From the NCBI GenBank assembly GCA_003254925.1, contig QANZ01044650.1, positions 67,594 to 131,593 of the forward strand: a stretch of 64,000 nucleotides of DNA, in the 5' to 3' direction. This DNA comes from Chamaecrista fasciculata. Its lineage: Eukaryota; Streptophyta; Magnoliopsida; Fabales; Fabaceae. A program made the position numbers and the translations under genes. The notes beneath the pieces are model-generated. The model made no database searches, was not told the origin of the DNA, and saw nothing but the letters and a program-made list of their open reading frames with translations. Within the stretch, counting starts at the first letter, position 1. Every line of letters starts with the position of its first letter. Below are positions 24,901 through 37,304 of the stretch, in pieces.

Positions 24901-25367
24901 CTAGTGACATTATTGATGATAGAAGATCTACTTCAAGTTTTGGGTTGTTTTTAGGCTCCAATCTCATCTCTTGGAGTTCTAAAAAGCAACAAGTTGTAGC
25001 TAGATTAAGTACTGAAGCCGAGTATCGCAGCATTGCATCATTGGTAGCTGAAATTACATGGGTTCGTTCTCTTCTTCAAGAGTTACATTGCTCTCTTCCT
25101 ATCAAGCCTCGTGTGTTCTGTGACAACTCTAGTGCTGTGCATCTTACTCATAATCCAGTTCTGCATAATCGTACAAAGCATATGGAATTAGACATCTTTT
25201 TTGTTCGAGATCAAGTCATTAATGGTTCTCTCTGTATCAGTCATATTCCTTCTCTTGATCAGACTGCTGACATCCTCACAAAGCCTTTGTCTTATCCACA
25301 TTTTTGCACTTTGCGTGATAAGCTGAAGGTGTTCGAGTCTCCCATCCCTCAGCTTACGGGGGGATAA
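21940..25367 (+). pseudogene. copia polyprotein (protease-integrase-RT-RNase H), frameshifted
   Basis: Visible motifs are protease WFPDSGASNHV (about 22043); GAG-pre-integrase and integrase zinc HSRLGHPS with CTACCFGK (22545-22670); integrase core FMDVWGPSP; RT with [35 protein letters not shown] and the catalytic YVDD (24435); and RNase H with [13 protein letters not shown] and ADILTKPL. The frame is broken near 22140, 22660, 23090 (poly-T), 24450 and 24730, and TAG is in frame at 24810. The second integrase acidic position reads SYWGGEF where the family normally has SDGGGEF, so integrase was dead even before the frameshifts. About 30 residues seem missing between LKGTLSHG and YCDADW. No protein can be made from this copy. 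Confidence 0.92.
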
Positions 25368-25610
25368 TAGTGTAATAAGTCATTGCCATGTCAGCAGATG
25401 CATCAAACCTCTATTTAGTCCTCATTCATGATTTGTTATTCAGTCGTATTCTGTTAGATTTAGTTTCAGCTAAGTCAGTTAGGAAGTTGCACATGATTGG
25501 CATGTAATTGAGCTCTATAAATGTCCATTTGTAACCTCTGATTATTCATTCAATCAATACAAAGATTATTTCCCATTTCGTTTTTACTCTTCTGTTATAA
25601 GTCTATTACT
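21940..25610 (+). mobile_element. Ty1/copia LTR retrotransposon, 5'-truncated
   Basis: The polyprotein order protease, integrase, reverse transcriptase, RNase H identifies Ty1/copia. No gag zinc knuckle, primer-binding site or 5' LTR is visible upstream, so the left part is missing. After the RNase H stop (25367) comes a polypurine tract, TACGGGGGGATAATAG, then a probable 3' LTR beginning TGTAATAAG at 25371. That LTR has a TATA-like CTATAAATG near 25513. The right end of the LTR is not resolved; 25610 is an estimate. Confidence 0.88.
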
Positions 25611-26475
25611 ATATATCGATCTCACCTTCATTAAGGTAGGTGAGAATTGAATTAAGCTTTTAAAGGCCTAACTTAATTATGTAGGAAGGAGTCTTTCATT
25701 AATATGATTATATCTATAAAGTAAACTAATAATTCAATTCTTGAAAAATTATCGAATTAATAATTTAATTTCTAAAAAATTAAAATACATAATTTATTAG
25801 TTCTTCAAAGATTATTAAAATGATGATATATCTTTTAAAAAAGATTAAAATAAAATATTATTTAGTCCATAAAAAGACTAATGAATATATTATTTTGATT
25901 TTTTAATGACTAAATTGTACATTTTAAACTTTTAGAAATTGAGTAGTTGTGAACTCGATGTTCTACAAAATTATTAATTTATTCATATATATATATATAT
26001 TATCCCTCACCACAATGTGCACTCATTGATTCCTCCATTGATATATCATCACATATATTCACATAAGTCATGACATGCCCTATATATATAACTCAAGCTA
26101 TAGCTAGTGATGGAAAAGGCTTTCCTTTTTTTTTTTTCCAGTTCATCAATCAATTAGATTTGACTAAACTATACCTTTCACTTGTTTTTGTTATAAAATC
26201 ATTTTAAGCTTCCATATAACATTTTAACATACACATTGCAAAAACTTATAAAACCATAATTTTATAGATTTTTTTATAAGAAGCTGCCATAGACCAATTG
26301 AAGCTATATATATGTATTTTTTTAATATTTATTTCATGTCAACAAGGTCAATTAAGTTTTAATATAGTTTAGTATTTAGACGAAATTTCACAAAGTATAG
26401 CCTATTTCTTCTAATAAGTGTTACTTTACTAAAATTGTTAATTACAAGTATTATTTTACTTTCCTTAATAATATT
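25611..26475. other. AT-rich intergenic DNA
   Basis: Low-complexity AT-rich sequence with (TA)n near 25987 and a poly-T tract near 26130. No gene is recognised. Confidence 0.5.
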
Positions 26476-26479
26476 TGCT

Positions 26480-26990
26480 CCGTTTGGTACCCATGAAATG
26501 AGGATTACATTGTAAAAGGACACGGATTCCAAGACTTTTATGTGTTTGGTATGGTAATTTGAGCTATGTAAAGTGGATTACAATGTAAAGGGCTTTACAT
26601 TACATAAGTCATTTTTCTTTACTTCACATTTATGATGTAATCCAAGTCTACTTAGGGAATTATGGTAGAATTCCTAATTTGCCCCTCTCACTCCCATCCC
26701 ATCTTCTTCCCCTGATGGTGACCGGCGGCGGCAGTGCCGGCTACCGCGGACGACTACGCAGGCCACCGTGTACGGCAGTGGACGGCGGCGCCGGCGGCGG
26801 TGGTCTTGTGGTGGTTGTGGGAAGGACATTTTTGTAATTTTCTTTCTATATCTATTTTACTTTCCTAGGCCCTACCTTTTTATACCAAATACTTTCAATC
26901 TTTACCTACTTTACATTCCCTCAACTACTTTTCTTTTCTCTTGTAAAACTCTTTCCTTTATTTACCCCATGACATACCAAACGGACCCAT
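26480..26990. mobile_element. MITE-like element with GTCCGTTTGGTA termini
   Basis: The left end GCTCCGTTTGGTACCCATG and the complement of the right end (GGTCCGTTTGGTATGTCATG) form terminal inverted repeats, similar to PIF/Harbinger-type ends. The middle (about 26715-26825) is a GC-rich island of CGGCGGC and GCCGGC repeats that stands out from both flanks. No TSD is clear. The 88-codon ORF across the island has no domain I recognise. Confidence 0.7.
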
Positions 26991-29182
26991 TGTGTATTCA
27001 AACTTTAAACATCCATGCATTGTACCGTAGATAAGTCAATAGTTGGGGTTATGGGATTAGACGTTATTGGTTTTGGTTATGTGGGACATGGATTATTGAA
27101 AGGCAATATTAATGCTATTATTAATTGCCATTACCAAACTTTGTGAGAATGTGATGAGGCCTTATTTTGTGAGTTTTGACGATGAAGACCACAATGTTGA
27201 CTTTTCAGAACCTGAAGTGTTGAAAATAAACTCAAATTAGTTATATCAACTCTATATTTTATTGAAGTACTTTTTTTTTTGATAAAAATTGAAGTACTTA
27301 AATAGTATATATTATATGTGATGAGACATACATGAAAGTGACCTTACAACGAGATAAAAAGGGGTTGTAGGGTTGTATTTGTAAGTAACAATAATGTACA
27401 AATGTGATCACGAGATTTTTTTATTAAATTGTAGGTTTATATATATATTGAAATAACAACAAAAACAAAGAGCAAGTGATGTTGTTGTCATGAGGGTAAT
27501 ACAGATTGGGACCACAAGCAGTGACAACAAGAGCCCTGTCCAACAAGCTCACTAAGGTCTTGTTGTGTTATGTGTCTCGTACAATTTTGGATATACATTT
27601 TCTTAATTGTGGGATCTAGTCTTGCGAATTAAAATAATTACAAGTATTCAATTTTAAGTTTTCTTCTTAACAAAAAATTATGGAATCTCAAAATTAAACG
27701 TTAAAAAACTTTCATGGAGTGATAGAAATGTTAAGGATAAGAAGTGGGGGCACGTTAATTAATTGCATTAAATAAACGCTCCCTATCTTAATTGTCGATG
27801 GTAGGGTCATCGTGGAAACCAGCACGAGTCAGAAACATTCTCAATGGAAATTAAAAAATATATATAATAATCAATATATAGCTCCCCTATATAAATTGTA
27901 AGAATAGAAGAAAAGGAGTTACTATATTTGAGGTGGTATTGAAAACATGGATGAATGAATATATATGCGTGATATGGGTCACTTCCAATAATTCAAGAAG
28001 TTCAAACATATATTATGAACTGAAAGCATCATTTTACTAACTATTTGAGACTATGAGAGCATTGCTTTTTTGAATTTGGATATGACGGAGGCTTAGTCCA
28101 AGTTGGCTTCTTTCAATAATATAGATACATACATATATATATATATATGTATATATATGGACTCTTTTCAGTTCATATATAAAGAAACTAACAATTTGAT
28201 TTATTCCCTGTTTTTGACTCGTTTCAGGCTTATCCAATATGTCCACCCTTAATTTGGATATGCTGACACTTTTTACTATAAAAAAAATTATGAAACCACC
28301 ACAATATATATTCATAGGACAATTCAAAAAAAAAGATTATTTAGATCATAAATTTGGTATGGTAACATATAATTGAGTTTTACAGATTATGTACATGTGT
28401 TATTAGTGCATATATTAAATTATTGATTTGAATTTAGTGTGGTTAATTAAGAATATTATATATATAGTTGTGGGCCTGTGGAGGAAGGGAATGTAGATGC
28501 ATGTTGAGTGGGGCCCAAGAAGAAGTGTTGAGTGGAAGGGAGTGGGCCTTAGTGGGCCAGGCCCATAGTTGGTGGGTTAGGAAAAGGACAGGCATAGAAA
28601 GGGGGTACAACCAAGAACACACATCAAACACCCATATCTTTTACAATCTTAAGGATTGTGAAAGCTGAAGGAGCACAAAACAAATATACACATATTTGAA
28701 AAATACTAGATACAATATGTACACAAGGACCCCAATTATGACCTAATTTGCTTCCACTTCCCAACAAGGGGATTCAGCTTCTATTTGGTTAGCTACATGT
28801 TATATGTAATGTAAATGACAAGCTAGCTACCCTTTAATTTTGAAGAGAAATTATATTGTTAGAGAGAGAAAGAAAGAAAGAAAGAGAAAGAGAGAGATGT
28901 GGACAAGTACCAGAAGACCTACTAATGGGGATATTCTGCCCACCACCGTCCCATGTGCATGTGGACATGTCCCTATCGAATCCATCACAATCCATGACCA
29001 TCATATATTCATATCTATATATATATGCATGCTTTCTCACTCTTTTCTTCATTTCTATCCATACCATTTTTATATATATATGCGCCATTATAATCATCTC
29101 TGCATGCACCATTCAATTCTTCCCTCACTAATTAATCTCTCCCTTAATAATTCTTTCTCACTGTATATATTATATGACAAAC
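26991..29182. other. Intergenic DNA
   Basis: No coding gene is supported. It contains (TA)n near 28135, a purine-rich GA/GAAA tract at about 28860-28900, and a GGCC-rich patch at 28465-28600 that I cannot identify. Confidence 0.5.
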
Positions 29183-29394
29183 TCATCATCATCCAAATTC
29201 ACATATATTCTTCAATTCCTCAATCACACATGCATGCAACACATACACAACACTTGTAAAAATTTAATATAATCTTCAACTTTAAATCAATTCAAACGTT
29301 ATATGCATATTGGCGTGCCCGNTCATCATCATCCAAATTCACATATATTCTTCAATTCCTCAATCACACATGCATGCAACACATACACAACACT
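29183..29394. repeat. 72-bp exact direct repeat flanking a single N
   Basis: Positions 29183-29254 and 29323-29394 are identical, opening TCATCATCATCCAAATTC and closing ACACAACACT. The second copy starts immediately after the single N at 29322. This is the pattern of two contig ends joined without trimming their overlap, so it may be an assembly artefact. Confidence 0.85.
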
Positions 29395-29540
29395 CGTATA
29401 TATATATATACACACATGGTGATATTTAGTTTGAGAGGTGCGGTTTTGTGATTTCTGTGGGAAAGTGAAACAATATCAGAGACATGTAATTAATTAGTTT
29501 CAACTTTAAAAATTAACAAAATCATTAATTAATGAGAAAT

Positions 29541-29948
29541 CCTACTATTTGGTCTCTGAATTGACACCAAGTCAATTAATCAGTCCCTCAATATTTGAAA
29601 TACACGATTTGGTCTTTGAAATATTTCAATTGTCAAGTACTTGGTCCCTACTGACGATTTGGTCCTTGAATTTAAACTAATTTTATACTTTTTAATCCCT
29701 GCACTTGTACTAAATTACTACTATTTGATTCCATAGTTTGAACTAATTTTATACTTTTGGTCCCCAACTTTACTAAATTAATACTAGTGGGTCCATGAAT
29801 TTGTGTTGATTTGTAGTTTTTGGTCCTTAAATTTGACCTAGGGACCAAATTGTTGACAATTGCAATAATTCAGGAATTGGGTAGTATATTTTGATTATTT
29901 AGGAACTGATTAGTTGACTCGGTGAAAATTCAAGGACCAAATAGTAAG
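29541..29948. mobile_element. Element with about 48-bp terminal inverted repeats
   Basis: The left arm (CTACTATTTGGTCTCTGAATT, then AAGTCAATTAATCAG) pairs with the right arm's complement (CTTACTATTTGGTCCTTGAA, then GAGTCAACTAATCAG). The interior has several further GGTCC(T/C)-AATTT units spaced 40-60 bp apart in the left half. It is about 408 bp with no ORF. The long, repeat-built arms suggest a Mutator-like or fold-back MITE, but the superfamily is not proven. Confidence 0.8.
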
Positions 29949-30607
29949 TTTTTTCTTAATTAATTAATTAATCAAATTAGTGGACGGCATGTGAATATAT
30001 ATATATATATGGGGCCTCATTATACTAGAGCCTAGAGGAATTAGTGTGGAGGTAGTAGCTAGGGCGATTAATTACGGTTATATGTATAGCTAACAGATTG
30101 ACATTAATGAAAACGTAAGATGAATTGAAATTCAACAAATAAATAATAATGCAGCTAGCTAGCGTTGGACTTGATCTGAAACACGGTGGGCACACAATGA
30201 TATATAACACAAGCATAATAAGAGGCAGCATATGCATGCATTGCATGTATTATGTATATGTGTAACTATATGTACACATATATATATGATCGATATATGA
30301 TGGTGATGGTGATGATGTGGCCACAAACCCAACACATGCAGGTACTGAATGTGAAGGATGCCCTAGCCTGTCTTCCATGTTAAGTTGCTTTCAGCTCCAC
30401 ACGATTGTGTTCAATTCTTACGAGATATCCACTTCACCTTCATCTCTTCCTCTTCTATTCCGTGGTCCTCCCATGCCACCCTATATATATATATATTCTA
30501 TCCTATCAAATTAATTATTAATTATTAATACACTATTCATTATATGAGCCTACCTCTACTGTCCAACTTTATTGATATATATAGCATTTATTAGATTATT
30601 AGCATAT

Positions 30608-30794
30608 ACCAATAAGTAGTTGGTTCAAGTGGTAAGCGGCTTAGTACCGTTTAAGTAAGGTCTCGTGTTCAAAACCTTGTGAATGCAATTACCTTTGTTG
30701 GGAGACTTACCCATCATAGCCAGGTGTGCGACTTGGGTCGAGTTTGGATTAGTCGAGGAGTGGCCTCGAATACCGGGACGGCAACAAAAAAAAA
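30608..30794 (+). mobile_element. tRNA-derived SINE (Au-like), intact with target-site duplication
   Basis: The 5' part has a pol III box A-like TTGGTTCAAGTGG and, about 40 bp on, a box B-like GTGTTCAAAACC. The 3' end is an A-run. A perfect 15-bp target-site duplication, AGATTATTAGCATAT, lies at 30593-30607 and 30795-30809. The body is 187 bp. These are the marks of a LINE-mobilised plant SINE. The exact TSD suggests a fairly recent insertion. The 60-62 codon ORFs crossing it are incidental. Confidence 0.92.
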
Positions 30795-30809
30795 AGATTA
30801 TTAGCATAT

Positions 30810-32545
30810 TATTTAATAAATTTTATCTACGTTGTTATGACTCAAACATTGCGTACTTGGATACCGGTTAATTAACAATCTCTAGAGTAGTTAATTCAAC
30901 TTGAAATATATATTTTAATCATATTCTATCTCACTAACTCAAAATGGTACAAAATATTGGAAAGGTGCATCTATTTTCAGTTAAGGAAACTATATTACGA
31001 ATCTAATAATATATATACATATATATTGTCAATAATTAATCCTTTAAATTTAAAGTACACTAGTTTTTTTTGGGGGATAAAAACATTGCTTAATATATTA
31101 GATGGAAATGTCAAGAAACTAGTGCAGACGAAATGTCAATATACATTTATATACATGTGCAGTTGATTGAAAGAGTGTGTAATGGCCAAAAATAAGTTAC
31201 GAATCATTATGTGATATCTTAGTTGAGTTTTAAATCCAATTAAATGCTTGATTATTACAGATGTGATTGTTGATCTAATATTAGCAAAAGTCTACCAATT
31301 TTTGTAGTTGATTTCTTATAGGATGACAATTTTACGTTGAAGGTTCAATGTTGAAGAATTTGAAATTTTTAGATGTTATTTGGCCAGTCTATATTAAATA
31401 TCAAAAGTATATATATGTGAGTTAAAAATGTACGTAATCTCTAAATAATGTAGATGCTTACAATAATAATACGTTTGTCGGTACGGAATCGTATTAGTTA
31501 ATAATACATATGTGCATAGTATTTTTGAATAAATAAATTAACAGATACTTTGATCTGATTTGTAGTAAATACAATGTATTATTGTTGAATATATATTGAT
31601 CTCTATATATTTCATATAGAAACACAAATATTTATACTTGATGATATAACAACCACTTTAATGGTTGAATACTTTAAAAAAATTAAAAATTAGTTGAACG
31701 GTTTGATTTGTTAGGAACCTGTTATTTGAAGACATTCACAAAACAAAGAGAATCCATGCACATGTGCTTCTCAAATGTGACATAAAATTAATTAATGGTT
31801 AGCATCGCAATTATTATGGTTGAGATTTCCTCCCGTGTGATTTATCTATACAATGCATGCATATAGCACTGAAAACAATTTTCTCGATATATATATTAGA
31901 TTCTGAAAGAATACTCTACTATATATATCAACATTTTCACATCGTTGATTGACAATATGCAATGACATTATTATAATTAATTAATCCAATGATACTAGTA
32001 TAACGCTATAATTAGCCACAAGATTTGATAATTATTTTCAAACATAATGGTCATAAGGGTGAGTCGATGATGGAGATTTGAGACACTAAAGGGTTAATTA
32101 GGCTACATATAGGGTTAGTTACATTTTTAGCAAATATTAGAATAAAAAAAATGTATATATAATATAGTGTAGAGCCCACCAATTACGGAGGTGAGTACAT
32201 GATACATCGTACAGTAGTAACTAGTAAGCTGGTGGTGTGTTCACTGGGGGATTTCAATTGGACATCTTACCAATACTAACGGGAAACGTGGCGCCGCGTC
32301 CACCACTTGTTCCTCTCATCCTAGTAGATAACATTCTACAACTCTGTCTCCTTTGATATTTTTATATTTATTTATTTTCAAGTTTCTACACAATTTCTGT
32401 CGGAAAATGTGCATTTTAGTCCCACAAGTAACCATGCATTCACTCACAAATCTCAATATTACTTTTAAACAAAATTAAGTTGGTATGGTGTGATTAGTAT
32501 TAGACAGAAATTGGAAAAGTGCCACGTATGGCAGCTCTCGTCCGT
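30810..32545. other. AT-rich intergenic DNA upstream of the Dof gene
   Basis: No coding gene is seen. From about 32160 the sequence becomes less AT-rich and is probably the distal promoter of the Dof gene. Confidence 0.5.
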
Positions 32546-32553
32546 CCACGTGG
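32546..32553 (+). promoter_or_regulatory. G-box (CCACGTGG) in Dof promoter
   Basis: A perfect palindromic CCACGTGG sits about 95 bp upstream of a TATA-like box and 484 bp upstream of the Dof start codon. G-boxes bind bZIP and bHLH factors. A related GCCACGTATGGC lies at 32521. Function here is inferred from position. Confidence 0.5.
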
Positions 32554-32640
32554 CCCACATGGGTGGCTCTAGCCTCTAGTCTCTATCGAACCGTACGGTC
32601 CAACCCGTTTCTGCTAAATATCAAATTCCACGTCACCCCC

Positions 32641-32647
32641 TATATAG
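32641..32647 (+). promoter_or_regulatory. TATA-like box, Dof gene
   Basis: TATATAG follows a C-run (CACCCCC), 389 bp before the ATG at 33030. If used, transcription would start near 32670 and give a 5' UTR of about 360 nt. Confidence 0.45.
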
Positions 32648-33029
32648 TGGAATTGTTATGAGGTGGTAGTGGTAGGGCTATTTACGACTTTTGATGTTGG
32701 AATAGCATTCTTGTGGTTTCGTGACGAGCGTAGGGATATTTCAGTCATAGTGGAAATAGAAGATACATAACATACAGTAAGTAGCAGCAGTACAGGGATA
32801 TTTGTTGGATCAGAATTTGGAGAACCTCTTTTCTTTTCACGCATTCCGCAACACTGACTCCCACACTCGTCCTCAATTTCTATAGCTCATCTCTACCAAC
32901 AACATTTCCCTTCAATTTTACACGGTTTCAAGTTTCAAGGCATTATTTCCAATCCATTCCCCTGTTTCTTTTTCTTTATTAATTTCCCTCCAGTTTTTAC
33001 TTTCTTTCCAAGCCAAGCCAAGCCGCGAA

Positions 33030-33827
33030 ATGCAGGAAATACATTCAATCGCCGCCGGGCGGAGGCACCACCACCAGAACCACCAGGCTTTGAAATGTCC
33101 CCGATGCGACTCCCTCAACACCAAATTCTGTTACTACAACAACTACAACCTCTCTCAGCCGCGCCATTTCTGCAAGAGTTGCCGCCGATACTGGACCAAA
33201 GGCGGCGTCCTCCGCAACGTCCCCGTCGGCGGTGGTTCTCGCAAATCCAAGCGCTCCAAGCCCAAACCCTCTGCCTCCGAACCTCCTCCGGCGCCGCCGC
33301 AGCACCACCACAACAACTCCAACTCGCATTCCAGCAGCGAGAGCTCCAGCCTCACCGCCGCCGAGTCCAATCGTCCGAGTTCGAAGGCTGATTTCGAATC
33401 GGGAGTGATGGAACAACAAGGAGGAGGTGAGTGTGGAATTTTCTCGGACATAGGGAGCTTTAGTATGACAACGACGACGGCCACGACGAACGAGGCAATG
33501 TCGTTTGGGTTTGGGAACATTCCTGAGGCGGCGTCGTTTCGATTCTCGATGGGGGAGTGGGAGGCACAGCATAAGGGGATGGGGATGAATACAGAGGATA
33601 TGATTCTTCCTGATCATCAGGCTGCAGGGTCGGTGGTGGATCAGACGGTGCCGATACAGAGTAAAACAGGGAATCATTTTGGAGGAGGATTTGAGCCGTT
33701 GGATTGGCAAGGAGGCGTGGATCAAGGTTTGTTTGATCTTCCAAACTCCGTCGATCATGATTACTGGACTCAATCTCAATCTAATTGGACTGATCAAGAC
33801 AATCCCAGTCTCTTTCATTTTCCATGA
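33030..33827 (+). CDS. DOF5.4: Dof zinc-finger transcription factor, DOF5.4/OBP4 type, 265 aa
   Basis: A single-exon ORF. Residues 23-51 hold the Dof zinc finger with Cys23, Cys26, Cys48 and Cys51 (CX2CX21CX2C), within [19 protein letters not shown], followed by the [18 protein letters not shown] basic region. Dof factors bind AAAG cores in DNA. After the finger come a KRSKPKP basic patch, an H/N-rich and S-rich linker ([11 protein letters not shown]), and a C-terminus with FEPLDW, LFDL, SVDH and YWTQSQ. The MQ-IH start, [10 protein letters not shown] and the FEPLDW...DQ-LFDL tail match Arabidopsis OBP4/DOF5.4 as I remember it, which restrains cell growth and cell-cycle progression. Length is close to the 307-aa Arabidopsis protein. 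GC content is much higher than its surroundings. A 268-codon antisense ORF over the same DNA is a shadow. Confidence 0.95.
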   Translation: MQEIHSIAAGRRHHHQNHQALKCPRCDSLNTKFCYYNNYNLSQPRHFCKSCRRYWTKGGVLRNVPVGGGSRKSKRSKPKPSASEPPPAPPQHHHNNSNSHSSSESSSLTAAESNRPSSKADFESGVMEQQGGGECGIFSDIGSFSMTTTTATTNEAMSFGFGNIPEAASFRFSMGEWEAQHKGMGMNTEDMILPDHQAAGSVVDQTVPIQSKTGNHFGGGFEPLDWQGGVDQGLFDLPNSVDHDYWTQSQSNWTDQDNPSLFHFP

Positions 33828-34920
33828 CAACCCCAGTCTGAAATTAATCAAATCTCTTATAATTATTATTATTATTATTATTTTTAATTTTTTATATATA
33901 TAATTAAAGGGAATTAAGGAAAGAAAAAATTTGCAAGGAGGAGGTGAAAAGGATTTAGTAGAATGATTAATGATGAGATATGTAAATTGTTTTTTGTTTG
34001 TTTGTTTGGGGTTGATTTTAGTGATCGATGTGCATGTACAACTAACTTGTATGTCAGTTGCTCTCTGATTTTATTTTTTTTGGTTGCGGGATGATATGTT
34101 TGATTATATATATATGTAATTGAAAATTGATATATATATATATATATATTATATATGAAAGGAACAGAGGAAATTAAATATATATAAGAGTAGTAGTAGT
34201 GTGTGTACATGTTTTGAAAGAATAGGGAGGTAGGAAGTTGTTTAATTAATTAATTAATAGATATATTAAAGGGCAGTAGTGTAGTGATGATGAAGAATGT
34301 GTATGCAAAATGGAAAATTGGAGGAACATGAGAATGGGGTTGTAATGGAAGATGATGATATTGGGATGGCATGCGTGATGATAAGTCGACGTGGAGAGAG
34401 GTGGTGATTGTGAATGGGGGGACACGTGGGATTAGGTGAGTAGTAAGAGGGAGTGGTGGTGGCTACTATACAGAAGCAAAAACTAACAAAGCATGGAGTA
34501 GTAAAACAAGTTAATAAGTGCACGCCTGGTAGAAGAGGATGATGATGATATATATATGTATATGTATATGTGTGTGTGTATGTGGGACCCGGTTAGGTGA
34601 AGGGGGGAGAGGGAGAAGTGGAAGCCTGGACTGACAAATTGCAGGTGAAGGTGGGGCCTTCCTCTCTATGTATTGCCGCCACCACTACCATTACTACCAC
34701 CACCATCATCATCATCATTCATCATGCCTGCCTGCCTTATACTCACACTATTACTCACAAATCACAATCTCTCATCTTCTTCACATTATCATTATTACTA
34801 TTTTAAAAGATATATAATGGATAGCTTAAAGAGGACAGAGGAGGCAGATTGAGTAGTGGGGAAGCGTGAGAGTAATATGGCACATGGGTTTTAATTTGGC
34901 TTTGGATCCCAAAGTGGTCC
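33828..34920. other. Dof 3' flank and low-complexity DNA
   Basis: It begins with the probable 3' UTR of the Dof gene ((TTA)n at about 33860) and then (TA)n tracts near 34130. Further on are TGTGTG and CATCATCAT/CCACCA runs (34540-34720). No gene is recognised. Confidence 0.5.
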
Positions 34921-34929
34921 TTCCGGATA

Positions 34930-35692
34930 TAGGATTTATCAAACATGTGTCTTTAGGGTACATTTTAAGGTTTTTTTTATTGGTTAGTAAAGCATTTCAT
35001 ATCTTGAGATCTACGAATAATTTTAAATGTTTAAAAACTCACTTGACCAATCAAAGAAAACTTTAATATGTGCCCTTAAGGCACATGTTAGAAAAGGACA
35101 CATATTAGAAAGACTCATATATTAATTCCAGGTTAGTGTACATGTCTGGGGTTCTCCCCGTTAACTTCTCATGTTTGTATGATTACTCATAATCTATCTA
35201 TCCGTAATTAACCGCTCATCACTACTATATATGACAATTCAATTTCCACTAATTAATTAATAACCACTCTCAACAAACTAATTGGATACATAGTCACTTT
35301 CTGAGGATCGGACAATATATAGGTGATCCATAACTCGCCTCACTTTTCCTTCAAATTACTATCTACATATCGTCTGATGATGGTAAATGTTTATGTGTGA
35401 AGGAGGAGCTAGCTAGCGCCATAGGTAGCTAACTAGAAAGGCGACTGTTTGTGTTATGTTATATATATATATATATATATTCACATGGCATCTGATAACT
35501 ACGGTGTTCTCCATTCAATATCTCATTATTATTAGGATTTATCTAACATGTGCCTTTAAGACATATTTTAAGGTTTCTTCTAATTAGTTAATAGAATATT
35601 TTATATCTTGAAATCTACAAAAATTTTATTTAAAAAATAATTTTTAATATTTAAAAACTTAATTAACCTTTAACATGAACCCTTATAAGACA
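34930..35692. mobile_element. Two copies of a short palindromic MITE family
   Basis: Copy A (about 34935-35092) and copy B (about 35536-35692) share the order GGATTTATC-AACATGTG, then CTTTA-G-ACAT-TTTTAAGG, ATTTTATATCTTGA-ATCTAC, and AAAAACTTAATT-type sequence. Each ends with a complement of its start (for example CCCTTAAGGCACATGTTAGA in A). Each is about 160 bp, palindromic in outline and non-coding. They are separated by about 440 bp of unrelated DNA. Confidence 0.75.
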
Positions 35693-36149
35693 TGTGAGAA
35701 GTACCTTATTAAGTTATCATTATTCCTATATAGCTACAATTCTTCTTTCCTAATGGGGCCACCTTATTCTACCATTAACTCTCCCAACGCACCAATCCAA
35801 ATTCAGCACGTAATATAATATTATTTTATATTATATTATATTGCCCCCTTTCTTTTAATTCAAATCCCGTCAAATTCAACTCATCATCGATCATCATCTT
35901 ACTTTGCTAGCTATAGCTCCCCCCATACATTCTTCATCGTATTCTGACGTGTGTTAACCATAAACATAAATTCGGTTTGCTTCCTCACCTTGTTTTCTGT
36001 GCCTTCCAAGCAACGACGTATGTAACTAATCCAATATAAATGACCTCCAATTACCTCATCTCCTGCCATCACGCATGTGCATGTGCTCCCCCTCCTTCTT
36101 CATCAATTCCTCTCCTTTTCTTTCTGCTTAGTAAACACACTAATTAAAT

Positions 36150-36240
36150 ACTCCCTCCGTTCCTGTTTAAGGTAAAAACACACATATCAAAGAAATGATT
36201 AATTCACTTAAAATGAAGAGAAAAATNTAAATCATATATA
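36150..36240 (+). mobile_element. Stowaway-like MITE end, truncated
   Basis: TA followed by CTCCCTCCGTTCCTGTTTAA at 36149-36170 is the classic Stowaway (Tc1/mariner) terminus. No matching complementary end is found downstream, and a single N follows at 36227, so the element is truncated or misassembled. Confidence 0.65.
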
Positions 36241-37300
36241 TGCTTAACTCATCCACATATATATATTAGCATATTATATCCTTCCACAAATTAGTTAATA
36301 ACCATAGGAATTAGGAAATGTATATGTGAGTGTTTGCACTTACGCATGAATTGGATATTGGAGCCCACTTACCGACATAACCCAGTTTCTCAAGTGCTTC
36401 TAGAAAAAAAGCTTACCGACCTGCAGTTTCACAAATGAAGTCAAACAGAGACATATATATGTAGATGAATTCATCAGTAATCTAATAATGCCCAACATCA
36501 ACAATAATATTGCCTCCTGCTTCTATATATATATATATTAGTATGGATCATATATATCAATCCTATATATCTCCAACGAATAAAACATGCTCTATTTCTC
36601 TGTTCCATATATATCCTACGTCCTAACTACTCCAATCTCTTCAAACATTATTCATCACACAACTTCATCTAATTTCCATTAGTGATCACTTTCCATAACA
36701 TGATTCATTCTAACATTCCAACAATTCCCCCTTCATTTGGCATAGATTATTCCTTCATCCTAACGTACCCTACATACATACATACATATGTCATAATCCA
36801 AACCTCCTGTTGTTTTCTTCTTTTAAAAAAATCATTTTTTTTGCACAATTAATTAATATATATAGCAATATCGATCAAACGACAACTTTTGAATTTTCTT
36901 GTGTCGATCGTAGACATATACGTAATTGGTAAAACTAGAGTGAGCAATTTTAGTTACGATAATTAATTTAACCCATTACGAAATTAAGCCTTTCTAACCA
37001 AATACGCGGCGTTGAAACTTGAAAGCGTCCAATGTGAGCACTCAAATTCAAACAGGGACGGATACTTTTCTGTTTCCAGTTTCTACGTACGTTGAATTTA
37101 ATCAAGAGTGCTAATTAATGATCGACTTAAATTTAATTTAGTATTTAGATTATTTTAAGGATTTGATTGAGGTACTCCACCTCTCAAGAGATTCGATATG
37201 TCCTTCTCACCAAGTCTTTACTTTAGAAAGGAAAAAAAAAAAAACTCCAATTCTTATTCAAACTTCCGGTGTTCTAATTAGTTAAAACATTGACTTTATT
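36241..37300. other. AT-rich intergenic DNA
   Basis: It contains simple (TA)n and (ATAC)n tracts only. No gene or transposon end is recognised. Confidence 0.5.
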
Positions 37301-37304
37301 TGAA

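Noticed and set aside
30300..30480. Possible microRNA precursor or small gene near 30.3-30.5 kb
   Set aside because: No mature miRNA sequence I know is present and I see no convincing hairpin. It is simply a less AT-rich patch.
33045..33851. 268-codon antisense ORF over the Dof gene
   Set aside because: It is the complement of a GC-rich coding exon with recognisable Dof protein on the plus strand. The antisense product is low complexity with no domain.
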